Below the pieces are notes generated by a model. The model was not told where the DNA came from and made no database searches. It worked only from the letters and a program-made list of their open reading frames with translations. From contig OX381710.1 of assembly GCA_947462335.1 (NCBI GenBank), positions 31,487,004 through 31,551,003 of the forward strand: a stretch of 64,000 bases of DNA, given 5' to 3'. The stretch's first letter is position 1; each line of letters begins with the position of its first letter. Shown in pieces: positions 37,922 to 50,620 of the stretch. This DNA is from Harmothoe impar. Taxonomy: Eukaryota > Annelida > Polychaeta > Phyllodocida > Polynoidae. The translations under genes and the position numbers were made by a program.

Positions 37922-40900
37922 ACAAAGGGCATAGAGTATCAAATCACGGGGTGGCCCTTAAAGGGGATGAGGGGGAGTAGCAAGGTGGGGACTGGGGTGC
38001 AGCTGTAAGCATATGCCACACACACACAGATCTGAGTCATCGTGGTTACCTGGGGGCGGAATTGGGAACAACCCCTCTTACTGTTACAACCTGTAGTACA
38101 GGTAGGGGATCCCCCCACCCCTGTAAACCCTCCCTCCCACCCATTACAACTACCTCTGCCTTCCTCCTGTCCCTTTTTCAGTTGCATCTCAAGCCGGGGA
38201 CCCCAGGCTAATCCAACCTGTCCCAAATGCCTACATGCCCCAGCCAGCGTCCAAAGTCGCACACAGAAAGCAATGGCCGTCCCCACCCCCAATGACCAGC
38301 GATAACATAGGGATTTGCCAACGGTAGCAGCTTGAGATGTTTACGTCCTCATGAACTTGTAATAAAAAAAGACCCCGAAAGGTAGCTGCGTTTTGGAGTT
38401 TGAAAGGGTTATGGGGCATCCCGCTGGGATTCGATAACAGTACGCGCTTATAGCCAAACAGTCCCGACTTGCCGGTGGAAACCTGACACGAAGGGCCAGG
38501 GTGGGTTTTATCATGTTTTCTCTTGGTGTCTTTTTCTTCTTCTCTTCCTTCCCCCCTTTACTTTCTCCTCCACTGCTCCCGGTAGGTCGTCTTGCTGTGC
38601 CTGAGATGAAAAGGCCGGTGCTCTGGGGTAGGATTTATAGAGGTTTTCTCGGGCGCACGATTGATATGGCGACGTTGAAGCTAAATGCGCTAAAGCGGAG
38701 AAGGCAAACAGCACAATCCCAAAGACAGATGGTAGACGGTGCAAGTCAACACCAGCCCTGACTGAGAGCTGACCAAACTGCTGCTGAGAGGAGAGGGGAC
38801 ATGATGGTATTGAGATATGAGCCATCCTCTCTGATAGACATTCAAAACTATTTTGGGATCCAAACCCTCGCACTGTTATTATTTTCGGGTGAAGTAGACG
38901 ATGGGGGTGTCCTTGCTGCTGTAGGATAAAGGCAATACTTTAAACGATGATGAACTATTGCTAGTACCTGATGGCATGATTTCATGTAATGTTATTGGAC
39001 TGAATACTCCTCTTTTAAAGTTTTGCAATTCCAAGCTTGGTCGTTGAAAGCTGGGAGGTTTTCGGATCCCCAAAATATCAGTGGCATAGGTGGAAGGATC
39101 CATTGCTACGATTGTAGGATTCATATCATCAGTCAATATATCATTAAGCACTATGATCTTTATACACTTGAGCTAAGCCACCCCTGGTAGGGGCTCATGA
39201 TGGTCACTAGTCACCCTAGTCACCATGGCTAAGGGTCCCACCGTATCAAAGCCTCGGGTGTTCATTTAAGCAATGACTTGCAGCGCCAGCGGATTTGAAA
39301 AGCCTAGCTCAAATAGGAGGGGGGTTGCCTTTTGTGTAGGTGGGGACCCCACCCACGGTCAAAACACTGCCCCTAATCCCCCAGGGTCTCACAGGAGGAC
39401 TCACCTCCAGGTGTTACATAAGCCGGACAGGTGTGGCAAACAATACACCTCCTCTCAGGTAAAGCTGACCCAGGTTGGGGTGTTCATCATGTGGCCAGCT
39501 CCCCCGGGAGTCCACCTGCAGGTGAGTTGAGATGAGGAGGGTACTGACCAGTGAGGCTCACCGAGGAGTATTAATGTCAGGTACAGGCTGGGGGGAGGGG
39601 GGCAGGAGGAGGGGCAGTGTACCTCATCATTGTCCTGCCCTACTTAACTCGATCTACCTGGCTGACATGGCTGACTTGAGTGCTACTAATTTCAAACCCA
39701 AATCAACCCTGCTCAGGGGTTTCAATGACAAGGATTTCTAATTTGGGAAATGGATGTTACATATGTGTGTAAGGTGCAGGATTATAATTGCCTACACTAT
39801 GAAGCCCCAAAGATTTGTACATCAACGCTGCACACTTAGTAATATATGGCAATAGTGTTCATACAGCGGTACTTCTGATTGATGCTATTATGTAATGTAT
39901 GCTAAACGTACAAACGAGTTGTTACCTGGAAATAATCTATTTCTGTCATCTCCAATGACAAGTTTCGCACTTTTTAATGGCCTGCAGGCCGTATTTATAG
40001 GTCACCTCTGAATGTATTGTTAATCTAAACTGTGCTGTTTAAGTACTACTTGATATTTTGGAACTTCAGAGCAAGAATCCATAAATCACACGGAAACTGC
40101 GCTTCTTATTGTTCATTCTTTGCTGATAGGGTTTTTGCTTGAATTGTGCCTGAAAGGCTTGAAAGTCACCACCAAAACGTAAGGCAAACAGGCGGCAGTT
40201 TCCCAATGTCTTAAAGCAATATGGCAATGTCAGGAACCCCACGACGTGAGCCACTAGGGGGTTACCACAGAACGCATACATCATGTTTACTTCTCAAGAG
40301 GTTATACACAATCCACGGTGGAGGTGAGCCTTAGATCTTTTCAACGTCTAACGACGAGGATCAGGCCCAGCCTGTGGTCCATGCAGTATTATTTATGACC
40401 AACTGACGGAGCCCTGACAAGTTCACGATAAAGCTAGCAAAAGGGAGGCTGCCCCTGCGGCTACAACGTGTACACCCCGTTACAACAGAATCTACCCCCT
40501 TCCAATAGCGCCCCTTTTGTGGTTGAGGATGTCTTACATAGGTGTACAGACACTTGGGCAGCAGATTGAGGCTTATGGATGGGTGTATAGGGTATTCCTA
40601 CCCCCAAGGTATACACAGATAACAGGGTGGGTGTGGGCCAGCATCTAGGGAGCACACCCTACAGGTGAGAGGTAATCAACCTGGAATAGACTTTCCCACA
40701 GGTGTGTCAACCTGGTGGTGTGTATGCTAAGACAAGTTGGGTGACACCTTAGTCGACAGGTGAAACAAGGGTGGTGATCATCACAGTGGGCTTTCTGCAG
40801 CTGATTATTTTGTCCCAGCAAGGCAATCAGCCCTCAGAGCAGAGCTATTACTCATTCTGAGAGACTGGCCACTGAGGACACTGCCACTCATATTTAACCT

Positions 40901-41808
40901 CTTTTGTGGGCATTCACAAAGGAGGGTATGTTCAAAACTGCATAAAACGCTCGCACTCAGGGTGTATTACCTAGCGGAAGTGGTGCATTGTTTGCCTGTG
41001 TTTGTCATGTTGGTTTCTGAAAAGGGCAGATCATAGTGATTCATGCTGAAAGCTTAAAGGTCTTGAACACACGGATGTCCTGGATAGGGTTACGACCATA
41101 ATGACACCAATCACCTGGGAACCTTGATAACTGATTTGCAATGGGGGGTGATTACTCTAGCCATATATCATGGCCATAAACCATCGACAGAGGCTCTGTA
41201 ATAATCTTCCCATGAACTAATCCCAGGTGAAGGATAAGCTGCAATCACAGGTAAAACGGAAACCTGTGGGTAGCTGATCTCTCTCACCCTGAGCTATGCT
41301 GAGATAACAGCAGTGGTTATCTTATTCCTGGCAATGGGATAACAGATCCAGCAGGTTCATGGAGATATAATCTGATTAATCATCAAAAGCCCTTTCCACT
41401 AGCATTACACCTCCAAGGATTACAGGTGACATACATGTAAAGGATTTGTGGACGTCTCCAGTGTATGGAGCCAAGCTAAAATCTATCACAAGGATGGTGG
41501 ACACCAGTGCATTCTAGCACTATGCTGCCATACTGGGGAACAAAGTGTCCCTACTATGTTGATAACGTATCTTAATACCTCTCCATCTGCTAGTTACACC
41601 TTTTTATGGCTCAACTGTGTAGAGTGCAAAATACTTGGGTTATCTGGGTCATTTAATCTTAAGGTAACCTGACCATATATATGTGATGGATGGATGGTAC
41701 TGATAGGCCGTATGTAAGTCAAGGGTCGAGGGGGGTTACTTATCTCTGAAGTACAAGTAGTTCTGAAATGTAAACAATAATACAGGTTTTACATTATAAA
41801 TCACTTAC

Positions 41809-41924
41809 CTTGCAGTGTTCCAAGGCATCGATAGCTCGTCCATACCCCTCTGGTGAGTATACACAGAGGGCAGAAAGCAGTTCGAACAGTTGTTTCTTCA
41901 CGGGTACATTGTCAGTGTCCAAAG
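41809..41924 (-). CDS. INF2: INF2-like formin, second recognised exon (DID armadillo repeat)
   Basis: A 116-base exon with acceptor TTCAATTGCAG before 41924 and donor GTAAGTGA after 41809, entering in phase 1 and leaving in phase 0. With the split codon it encodes [20 protein letters not shown] followed by [19 protein letters not shown]. The words VKKQ-FELL-ALC-YSPEG and the DAL-H-K ending are characteristic of the INF2 DID, and they separate this gene from Dia, Daam and FMNL formins. The residue aligned with human Ala149, a reported disease position, is Ala here. The exon is too short and has no Met, so an ORF scan misses it. It lies 10.9 kb from the preceding exon. The phase match and the uninterrupted alignment show no exon is missing between them. 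Confidence 0.94.
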
Positions 41925-44900
41925 CTGCAATTGAACATGGTAGGGTTTAAAGTATTTCAGATAGTGGTAGATTTAGTTGTACATGTACTTGCAATATCTC
42001 AAAGTACAAATTCCTGTGAGGACTGGAAAATAATGTGGAAGGCTTTATTTAGCATGTAAATTTAGTTGGGTACTCATCAATTAAAACAACTATTGCTTTT
42101 AACGTCCCGGGTATTCATGTTCCATTACGAAAGAATCTGTAGGATACATAAGAGAACTTTCAGAATTTTTCGATATAAAGTGACTTTCAAATAAGAAATG
42201 CACTTTGTTGCAGTAAAAATTGGCCAGACGTCAATTATGTCTCGTTCATGTGTAAATTTGGATATCATTTTAAATTAAACTGCTCTCCCACGAGTCATCA
42301 AAAGTCAGAGTGCATATCACCGCAGGGTTTACCATTATGGTTGTCAAATTATCAAAATCATGTTGACGTGCATACGAGGGAGCGTTCCAGTGCACACACC
42401 CAACATACACTCAATGTTCTAATAGTTGGTTTCAGATGTGCCTATTGTATTGTGGTTTCATAGAGATGTTTCAAAACGTACATGCACCTATTATGAGTCA
42501 CCATATAGGCATGTGTACCTACCGCCCATACTTCTTACTTACCATTACATCCCATATGTACAAAGTGGCCAATTTTCCCCATATATCTTTCACTGGCACT
42601 TGAAAGCTTTCAGTGCTGGAACAATAGGAATTCTATGCGCAGTGCACATATTTACTAGATGGTAAACGTTCCGCTGATGAACGAGTTTGTCATGGGCATT
42701 GTTGTAATTGCCCTTTCGTGCAGGGGATCTGTTTTTCAGGAGGCTGTGGGCTTTTGAGGATGTAAAAACTGTATGAATACATTGTCATTGAGCCTGGCCT
42801 TTAGCCTTGTCGGTTTGGTTGTGCCTTTTTAGGTCGCCACACAGAGCATCTATTATTGACTACAACCAATGACCTCAGACTCGTCCTCGTTGGGGCTCTT
42901 GAAAGTGCCTGCCGGCAAAATTACACAAGAACGACTCAAAAATACCAAATTGCATGTCTATTGATGGTGGCGTGGAACGCCTATCAAAACGCATAGACCG
43001 CGCCAGGCTACCGCAATAAGGCGTAGGATTAAGGGCAGTGTAGTTGACCTTTGCTATCTCTGCGGTTGGAATTTGGAGAGATGTGAGTACATGTTATCTT
43101 CCCCACTTGCTATCTCCGAGGGTCACTCAATTACCATATAAAAGCCCAACTGATATATTATACCTATAAGCTAATGTCCCTGGCAGTGCTGTTTAGCCAT
43201 ACACGGTTTCTATGTAAATATAAACTATGCCTGCAGGTATTATACTAGAGTGAATACACAGTATTGACTAAGTTGAAGGATATTCCTTCACTGCGTATAT
43301 ATAGACGCCCTGGGAATACAAAGTGGAATTATGCACAATGGTGGCAGAACGGAAATACACTCCCTTGATGTTTTCCATAGCCCGATCTACTCCGTGCTCC
43401 CGGTGTTCACCTATATTTCAAAATGGTCAATGTATTCAGTGACTTTCTATAGGCGGCCGGACGGCGGGTACCTGTTGTATATGGATGCATAGTCAACTAT
43501 GGTATGGACCTACGCTGGACCTTCCTCATTCAGTGGTGCATCTGTATGGGGGCATAATGACCCCCATGACGGACCATAGAGAGAACTCAGCAACACTTCT
43601 TATCAACCCTTTTACATCTGACCCTCTCTCCCCCCCCCCCCCCACCCACACCAACCCCGGCTCTGGAGTGCAGTATTTTTGACGTGGGGCATATAGAATA
43701 CCCATTGATGGAGGAGGTCTGTGCCTTGCTTGAGGTATACGGCAGGACCCTGAGATACACACAAGGGAGGATGAGGTGAAGGAGGTACTATAGGCTAGAT
43801 TCTCTACAGAAACTCTACAGGCTACACTATACCCCTAAGCCCCCAGCGTCTTCTAAGCCTCTTTCATCAAGAATCCACCCCAGCTGAGGCTTTCAATCAG
43901 TTGGGTGGACAGTCCTTGTCCAGTCGTCGGCTGACCCTGTGGTAGATAAGTCCCGGCTTGGATCTGTTTAGATCGGTATCTAAGCACCCTGGAGTGGTGT
44001 CTTCATCGTCTCAAAGTATTTATTCTGTCCAGACTAGTTAAAAAGCAATCCCTAGCTCCAGGGAGGTATAACGGAGCCCTTGAATGCACCAGGTGAAAAC
44101 CATTGAAAATCATCAATTAAAAGTATGATATTATGAGGGAATCCTCTACTATATAAAGGACTAATGTGGCTCAAGGTCTGAAAGTTTATCCACTGTCAAT
44201 TTGCCAATTTCAAATACAATAAATGAATGTCTCGGTTCTATAAAAGCCCCCAATAGATCCCAGCTATAATCCAACTGTGCTGTTTATTTTAGAGCTGGAT
44301 GTATCCGACAGCGAAGTCTGTCCATACTTTTCATAGTGAGGAATTAGACTATTATAGGCGATTGCCTGAGGCATTTCCAACGTACTATGTATACACATCA
44401 TATATGAATCCATTGGATGAACTATATATATGCTGCAAGTGTCACCACCTCCAGGGTGTACGTACCACTACTGAGTATATTAAGCCAGGAGGACAACATT
44501 AGGCTTTCACCGGGCCATAGATCCTTTATGAAAATATGCTTTGTCACCTGGGTTTCTCACTTTCAGATATTTGCACTTAGAGAGCCCTTGCCTAATTAAT
44601 ACACAATTCTTACAGCAGCACTCATGTGTATGGGTTACAGCTTAATTATCATTGTGTACGGGCCGACGGTGCCTGTTGCTAATAAGCAGACTTTTATGTG
44701 GGGGGCCCAGAAGCCCCAGCATTAAGGACTGGGCATACATGGTGTATTTGTCGAGTGGGAATCTCAGAGGGCCTTCTAGTGGAGCTCTGGTAGGTAACTG
44801 CCCACTGTGTTTTTGTTGTTGTTCCCTGTCACTAATCAGCACCATGTGAGCGTTGATCCCGGCAGGTGGGTCCCAGAATGTTGCACCTGAACTGGGAATC

Positions 44901-47900
44901 CAGGCTGGGCATCCAGATTAGGTGCAGACCTAGGTGAGCTTCGTGAGCAATTAAACCCAAAGAAAGGGGCCTCTAGCTTGAGCTGGGACCCCCAGAACTC
45001 ACAAAAGGCCGCCGTTTCTGGTCAGTGTTGATTTTACCAACGGGTCAGAGGCTCCACGCCTCGCCCCCAGGACCACCTACCAAATGGCCGACTGCATTTC
45101 GCGGCTATGGCAGGCACACACTAAGGAGGAAACCAAATATTTGCTTCTCTTCAGAAAAATCACAATATTTGAAAGCAGCCATGCGGGAGAGAGCCTACCT
45201 GCACGTTCCAAACCTGCCCCTAGGCCAAAGATCATCGGCTATCGGCGCTATATGGGCTAGGAGTGTAGTGTTTTCATTTGGGGCTCTAGGTGGATCCTCT
45301 TACTGTTATTGTTGCTGTGCGATCGGGCAAGAGGACTTCTCTAATGAACTAGCCTCCAGGAATAAGGTCATAGATCATCATGGAAGCTTGATTATGTTGG
45401 GAATAGTTAGCACCCCAGATTGTTCAGGCCTTTGAATATCTTCCTGCACCTGTGTTCCCCATCTACTGATTGAATCCTTGCAGATGATCCAAGAAGGTTT
45501 TATATGGATAATTCTTGTAGATACAATTTCTCTTTCTTTATTTTATGAAAGCTTAAAGATTTGTGAGAAATGAGTACCAGCCTGTTCTAGTCACTACAGA
45601 CCAGGTGTATATACCTACACACAGTGTGCTGTCCCTCCAGGGGGGTAAGGCATATTTGTACACGGGGTGCACAAATTTAACTTGCAGGCAGAGGGGATTA
45701 ATGCACCCTTTGGACACCCAATGCATAACTAAGCCTTGGAAGTACAACCACCCACAAGGTTATCTACCTACGTGTAGATCTCCAGGGGTATAGCTTTCTC
45801 TCACAAGTAATGTGTCAAATGTGGGAAATTTGTACAGGATCTAGAAGCAGTAGCAGGTATAGACGGACTCTTGCAGCCAGGGTCTAAACCAGCATAGCTA
45901 GTTGGAAATATTGCTATAACAGAGCAGATTTACCTGGGGAGCAGTAGATTTAAGATATATGTATAACACTGTTGTACATGACACCGACAAAAGTTCTTAT
46001 GTGTATAGCAGTTCCCCAGTTAAGTTGGCCAAATACCTGAATAGTAGGGTGATTAATTTTCCGCTCGGCAAGGTAATATTTCCAGATTATTAAGTGGTTT
46101 ACCTCAGGTCATATTCTAAAGACATCTGAAACTCCATGTCTGATGTCAAAAGCATCTGCTGTTGCCCCAGTTAACTTTAATTTCTGCCATGTTAACCTAA
46201 TCCTAGAACTGCATTAGACAATATATCCAACGTAGGCCCACCTTTATTCCTCCTAAACCCTGTTATCCCCTGCCTTGAAATAAATTGACAACAGCAGGTC
46301 AAATGCCTTAAGGACATCTAAAACTGACCGGGCGTGTTGAAAGTTGGCATAGACGTGAAGTTCATGACAGGTGTCAGAAAGGTTAAGGTTGACAGATTTA
46401 GACTGGCTGGGGCTCTTCAGACCAATAGCTGAAACAGCTTAGAACAATCCAAGCAAGACCCTAAAACGATTTCAGGCCAGCCCCTTCTAATGGGTCCAAC
46501 CCCTTCTCTACTAACCCCTACACCTATTTCAGGGGGCCATAATTCAGAGAAAAATGAACCGTAGAAACAGGTCAAGCTCTTCAGACGTAAAGTTATGGTC
46601 TGGTGCACCCCCTTGTCTCCCCACCCTTCATACCCGCTCATCAGCTTCACAGGAGGCATGAGACTAATGACTCTCCTCTCTACCTTAAGGTAAATAGGGT
46701 GTGAGGGGTACCATTGCACACCAGGGGAATAGCCGTGCAATATGGTTAAGTATCAGGTACATGATCTAATGCAGGGGGACTCTAACGTCAAAGTGACTGC
46801 TATTAACATTGATATGTGTAGACTCTTAGGTTTCATTGGGTATTAAGTCACTTGGTTTACATGTAGCAGCATTCACACATGTGACACTGCATTGTGCAGC
46901 AACCTTTGCCCACAACTTTATTGAGTGCCCTTATATATCCCGATACAATTGCTTTACTAATTATTTAGGGGCGGCAGGTAGACTAACTAAATCTGTCAAA
47001 TATGTTAGGAATGCTCAAATGCATAATCCATGAAGGTTGTGTTATTAATTTCTAGTGTATTATTGTTCTTAGTGGAGTTTTTACACTACAAGTAACCCAA
47101 AAGAAATTAGAGGGGAATGGGCATAAACGTGACTCATTAGCTCTCGTTAACCAGACTTCTGCCAATCTACATAGAAAATTAGGACAACATGAAGCTAATG
47201 ACTGTTTGCCTACTATTTCTGGTTTATCATTATAATGGATTTATGATTATATTCATAGGTGTATTTTTTATAGACCAGTAATGATCACACCGGCGCCAGG
47301 AAGTGGTCTAAATTACATGTTGTGTGTAAAATTGGCAAATTGGACTGCCTTCATCAATCTTAGGCTGAAGGCTCCCAGCAGCCTTCCAGCACAAGTCAGC
47401 CATGCGTGAGCATGCACCACGGGCACGTGTTTCCGGTGAGATGCACTTCCGGTTCACTAAATGCTGCAGAGAGTAGCTTGTTATACTCGTGTGGAATTCC
47501 GTTAAGTGGAATACCGAACAGGGTGTTTTCTGATTGGTACAGTGCTACAATTGACTGTTGCAACTCCCATAGACCTGTGTGCGTTGCATTAGTAAAAGCT
47601 AATCTTTAGAGTAATTAGTGTGCTTTCATTAATGAAGACATTACACAAATTGTCATTCTTCATGACATGGAAAACGTCTTCCCCGACACGGACACTCACG
47701 TGTAAGTCTAGTAGCAGAGATGTTCATATGTTCCAGACACTTGGCAGCAGAAAGTTGACCTGACATGCAGGGCTCTATGAGGGCGTTATTAAAGCCTTGT
47801 CAGTCTCATGCATGGTAGGTACAGGTGTGCTGGTAGCAAGGACTACTTTGATGATAATCATTCATCAGGTGTCCCAGAAATTAGCACGTCCTTATTAGGT

Positions 47901-48131
47901 CAATGCTTCCCCAAATGGATTTAGAGAGAATTAGGACGTGACGGCTCCAGCACGTCCAGGATGCGGCCTTATTACAACAGGTATCAGGACGTAGAACCCT
48001 TTATGGGCCGCATAGTGCTTTAATGCAACATGCCCATGTGTCGTTATGATTGATACAGCCCTGGAGAGCATCTCGGCAGCGCTGCATTCCAACATCATGC
48101 CGATGCTATGTGGTCGATGCCCTCAACAAGG

Positions 48132-48201
48132 GTCGTCATAATACATGAATGCAGTCCTGATAAGTAGACTCGCCGTGTCTGTATCCATGCATCATATCGA
48201 C
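48132..48201. repeat. Small inverted-repeat element related to 37813-37921
   Basis: The 23-base ends pair at about 17 positions. The right end, TCCATGCATCAT followed by CGACAAAG, matches the right flank of the 37.8-kb element in the same orientation. Confidence 0.35.
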
Positions 48202-48993
48202 AAAGAGAATAGCTCATTAAAGAACTATGCGGCATTTAAAAGGATAATTACCAACCACGCGACTCTATGTATAGAGCCCCCACCCAAAAGGACACCTCTC
48301 CATTATTACAAAGTATGGTGAGACCTGTAATACAAATAGTATGTACTTGTTCTATGACTCATGTGCAAAAATCACAAAGTTGCATCGCAGCCAGACAAAC
48401 AGTGGTATAACTATAAATATTATACATGCAGACTCCTCTATCTGTGTGTTTGGGGTCCCATACATGCATGTTGGAACTAGGTTGGGACAAAGCAGCAAGA
48501 ATGGTTTACAATGACAAAACCTGGATCTGGGTGAGTCATCGCTCCCAGCATAAAACAAACTTTTCACTTTGGGAGTAAAGTCGAAGGGAGCTAGCTGCCA
48601 CTGCGTCAACTCGATGTGACTTGTTTGGAGATCTTTTGCAGGGGACCCAGATTCGATTCCATGTTTCTAAATGTCATTTTTTTAAAGAAATAGGACCCAG
48701 TAGACTGACATAGATTCCATGAGGGAGGGATGGGTGTTGGCGTCTCGCTGAGTGTGATATAACGTCCTGACAAGCCTTTACATGTATATATGCCTGTTAT
48801 GGGTGACACGGGGTCATTCGCCTGCGAGATAATACGTAATAATTCACGAGAACATGCAAGGGGCACATTTACACTGCTCATAGCCCCCAGAGGGGATATA
48901 GGTGTAGTGGGGTGGTACTGCAGTGAATTTGGTCTCTGATGGCGCCATGCAGAACCAGTCCTAGAGGTCTCCACACCTTATAACAGATATATA

Positions 48994-49170
48994 GGAACGT
49001 TCAGAAATGATGTCACTGATTTTGGAACTTTTCCAAGAATCCCCTCCACCAGGCACTCTATTTTGGTAGTTTTCACTTCATAAGAATGTATAGCCCAGGT
49101 CACGGTTTGTCACCAAACCTCCCCAAAGACTCCCTAACCCCTAGACGGTGACGTCATTTTTGAACGTTCC
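48994..49170. mobile_element. 177-bp MITE with GGAACGTTCA termini
   Basis: Inverted ends start GGAACGTTCA and continue AAATGAYGTCAC with few mismatches. ATATA flanks both sides (48989-48993 and 49171-49175), a candidate 5-bp target duplication. The right arm includes TGACGTCA. The family is not recognised. Confidence 0.65.
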
Positions 49171-50549
49171 ATATACTACACCTATACCTTACCTAGTAGG
49201 TGGGCAATAGCTACCCCCAAGGGTGTAATGATGTATGTGGTCAAGGTGTAGCCAGCCATGAGACACCACCTCCAGACCTCAGACACCAGGGGGAGGAGTG
49301 CACCTAAAGTTTAGATTTAAGGGGGAAAATGAATGAAAAGTTCAGCAAGCCTATAAAATGGCCGCAGGTTCAGAGATAAACACTGAACGGGGTGACTTCT
49401 GAGGGTGTGTGTGAGAGGGCTTTTGTTAAATAGCAGCCACAAGAAGGTGTACTCGTACCGACTAGAGCTCTAATGTCTGTATCCCAACCCTCTGCGCCAT
49501 GCAGCGCCATAAGCCATGGCCTCAAAGCTATTATGGGGTCTGCTATACAACTTTCCCAAGCCATAAAATATCTGGTGATGTCTCCACAGGCTGAGAGATT
49601 TCTAGGGAGGCCATTTTGGGATTGAAAGACACGATTATACTTTAGACTCATTTGACATAATGCCATTTTTCAGTGACTTGTGAAGAGAGATTAACCTTAA
49701 ATGACAGGGGTTCTGGCACGATCCTTTTCTGGATAAAGGCACCCATTTAATGGCGCAGATCTAGAAGGAAATAACTTTGTCTGGTGACTTAATTAGATGT
49801 ATTGGAAATAAACATAAAAAATAAGGGAAAGGTATACATTTGTAGAGTTAAATAATCTGCTGTGCATGAAATCGCCATGGCGGGGACTTCACTTTGGTGT
49901 ATCTGGATGGCGATAATATATGACACTAGGGTAGACCGCCCATGAGATGACTAGCTGGTCTATTGGTACCATGAGTAAACCACATATGCTGCCATTTAGC
50001 AGTGTCTTATAGGGCCTTTACTAATGTTCAATGATACAGATATGTTATAAGAGGTAGTTATAAGTCACATCCTGCAGTTACATCTTCGAAAGATTATTTC
50101 TACTATCTGATATAATGGATTAAACCTGACATGGTCCATGTGTATTTGCTGCTCTTTACAATGTAGGTTTATAGAAAACACACTTTTTACAATCTCTAAC
50201 TAACATCCTGTATTTGACCTAATATTGCAACATAGGGTTATTTCAAGACAGATAGACTCCCCCCACATGATGTGATTTTCATTGTTTGAGATATCTAGAT
50301 TTGTAATGATATTTTACCAATGTATTGTCAACAATAGAGTGGTACCATAAGATAACCACCACTGGACCATGAGGCAACCACTGAGACATAGTTGCAATCA
50401 CTCAGAGCATGTGGATCTCCATGTTTTTGTGTAATGCTTGATACAAATTACACTCAACCTCCACAGACAACTTATTTTGAATATTTTCCAGAATGTTAGA
50501 ATGGAAAATCAATTAAATTTTGTAAATATGGTCAAAAACGAACTACAGG

Positions 50550-50620
50550 GCTTGACTGTGGCTAGAACCAGGGATCTGGTGAGTGTGAGTCATAAGCCCT
50601 ACCGCTACACCATTGAGGAA
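50550..50620 (-). repeat. Possible tRNA-derived SINE head (remnant)
   Basis: On the minus strand an A-box-like TAGCGGTAGGG (50607-50597) is followed at tRNA-like spacing by a B-box-like GGTTCTAGCC (50569-50560). The B box departs from consensus (T for the usual purine). The cloverleaf is poor, so this is a relic or a SINE head rather than a tRNA gene. Confidence 0.3.

Larger units (their letters stand above)
10569..41808 (-). other. Very long intron of the INF2-like gene (31.2 kb)
   Basis: Runs from the donor GTAAGTGA after 41809 to the acceptor TTTATAG before 10568. Recognisable contents are the twin hairpins at 20153-20199, the palindromic hairpin at 22534-22640, the nested foldback element at 25259-26740, a CpG-rich patch at about 31650-31930, a 29-bp direct duplication at 33821-33878, G runs at 34046-34079, a small inverted-repeat element at 37813-37921 and a CACCTG-rich stretch at about 39390-39535. 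I saw nothing I can name in 10569-20150, 20200-22530, 22650-25250, 26750-31600, 31950-33800, 34100-37800 or 39750-41800. These hold only unrecognised ORFs of 60-145 codons. No other exon with convincing homology was seen on either strand. Confidence 0.75.

Noticed and set aside
45025..45435. 136-codon plus-strand ORF
   Set aside because: No recognisable domain, no splice context and composition like the surrounding intron.
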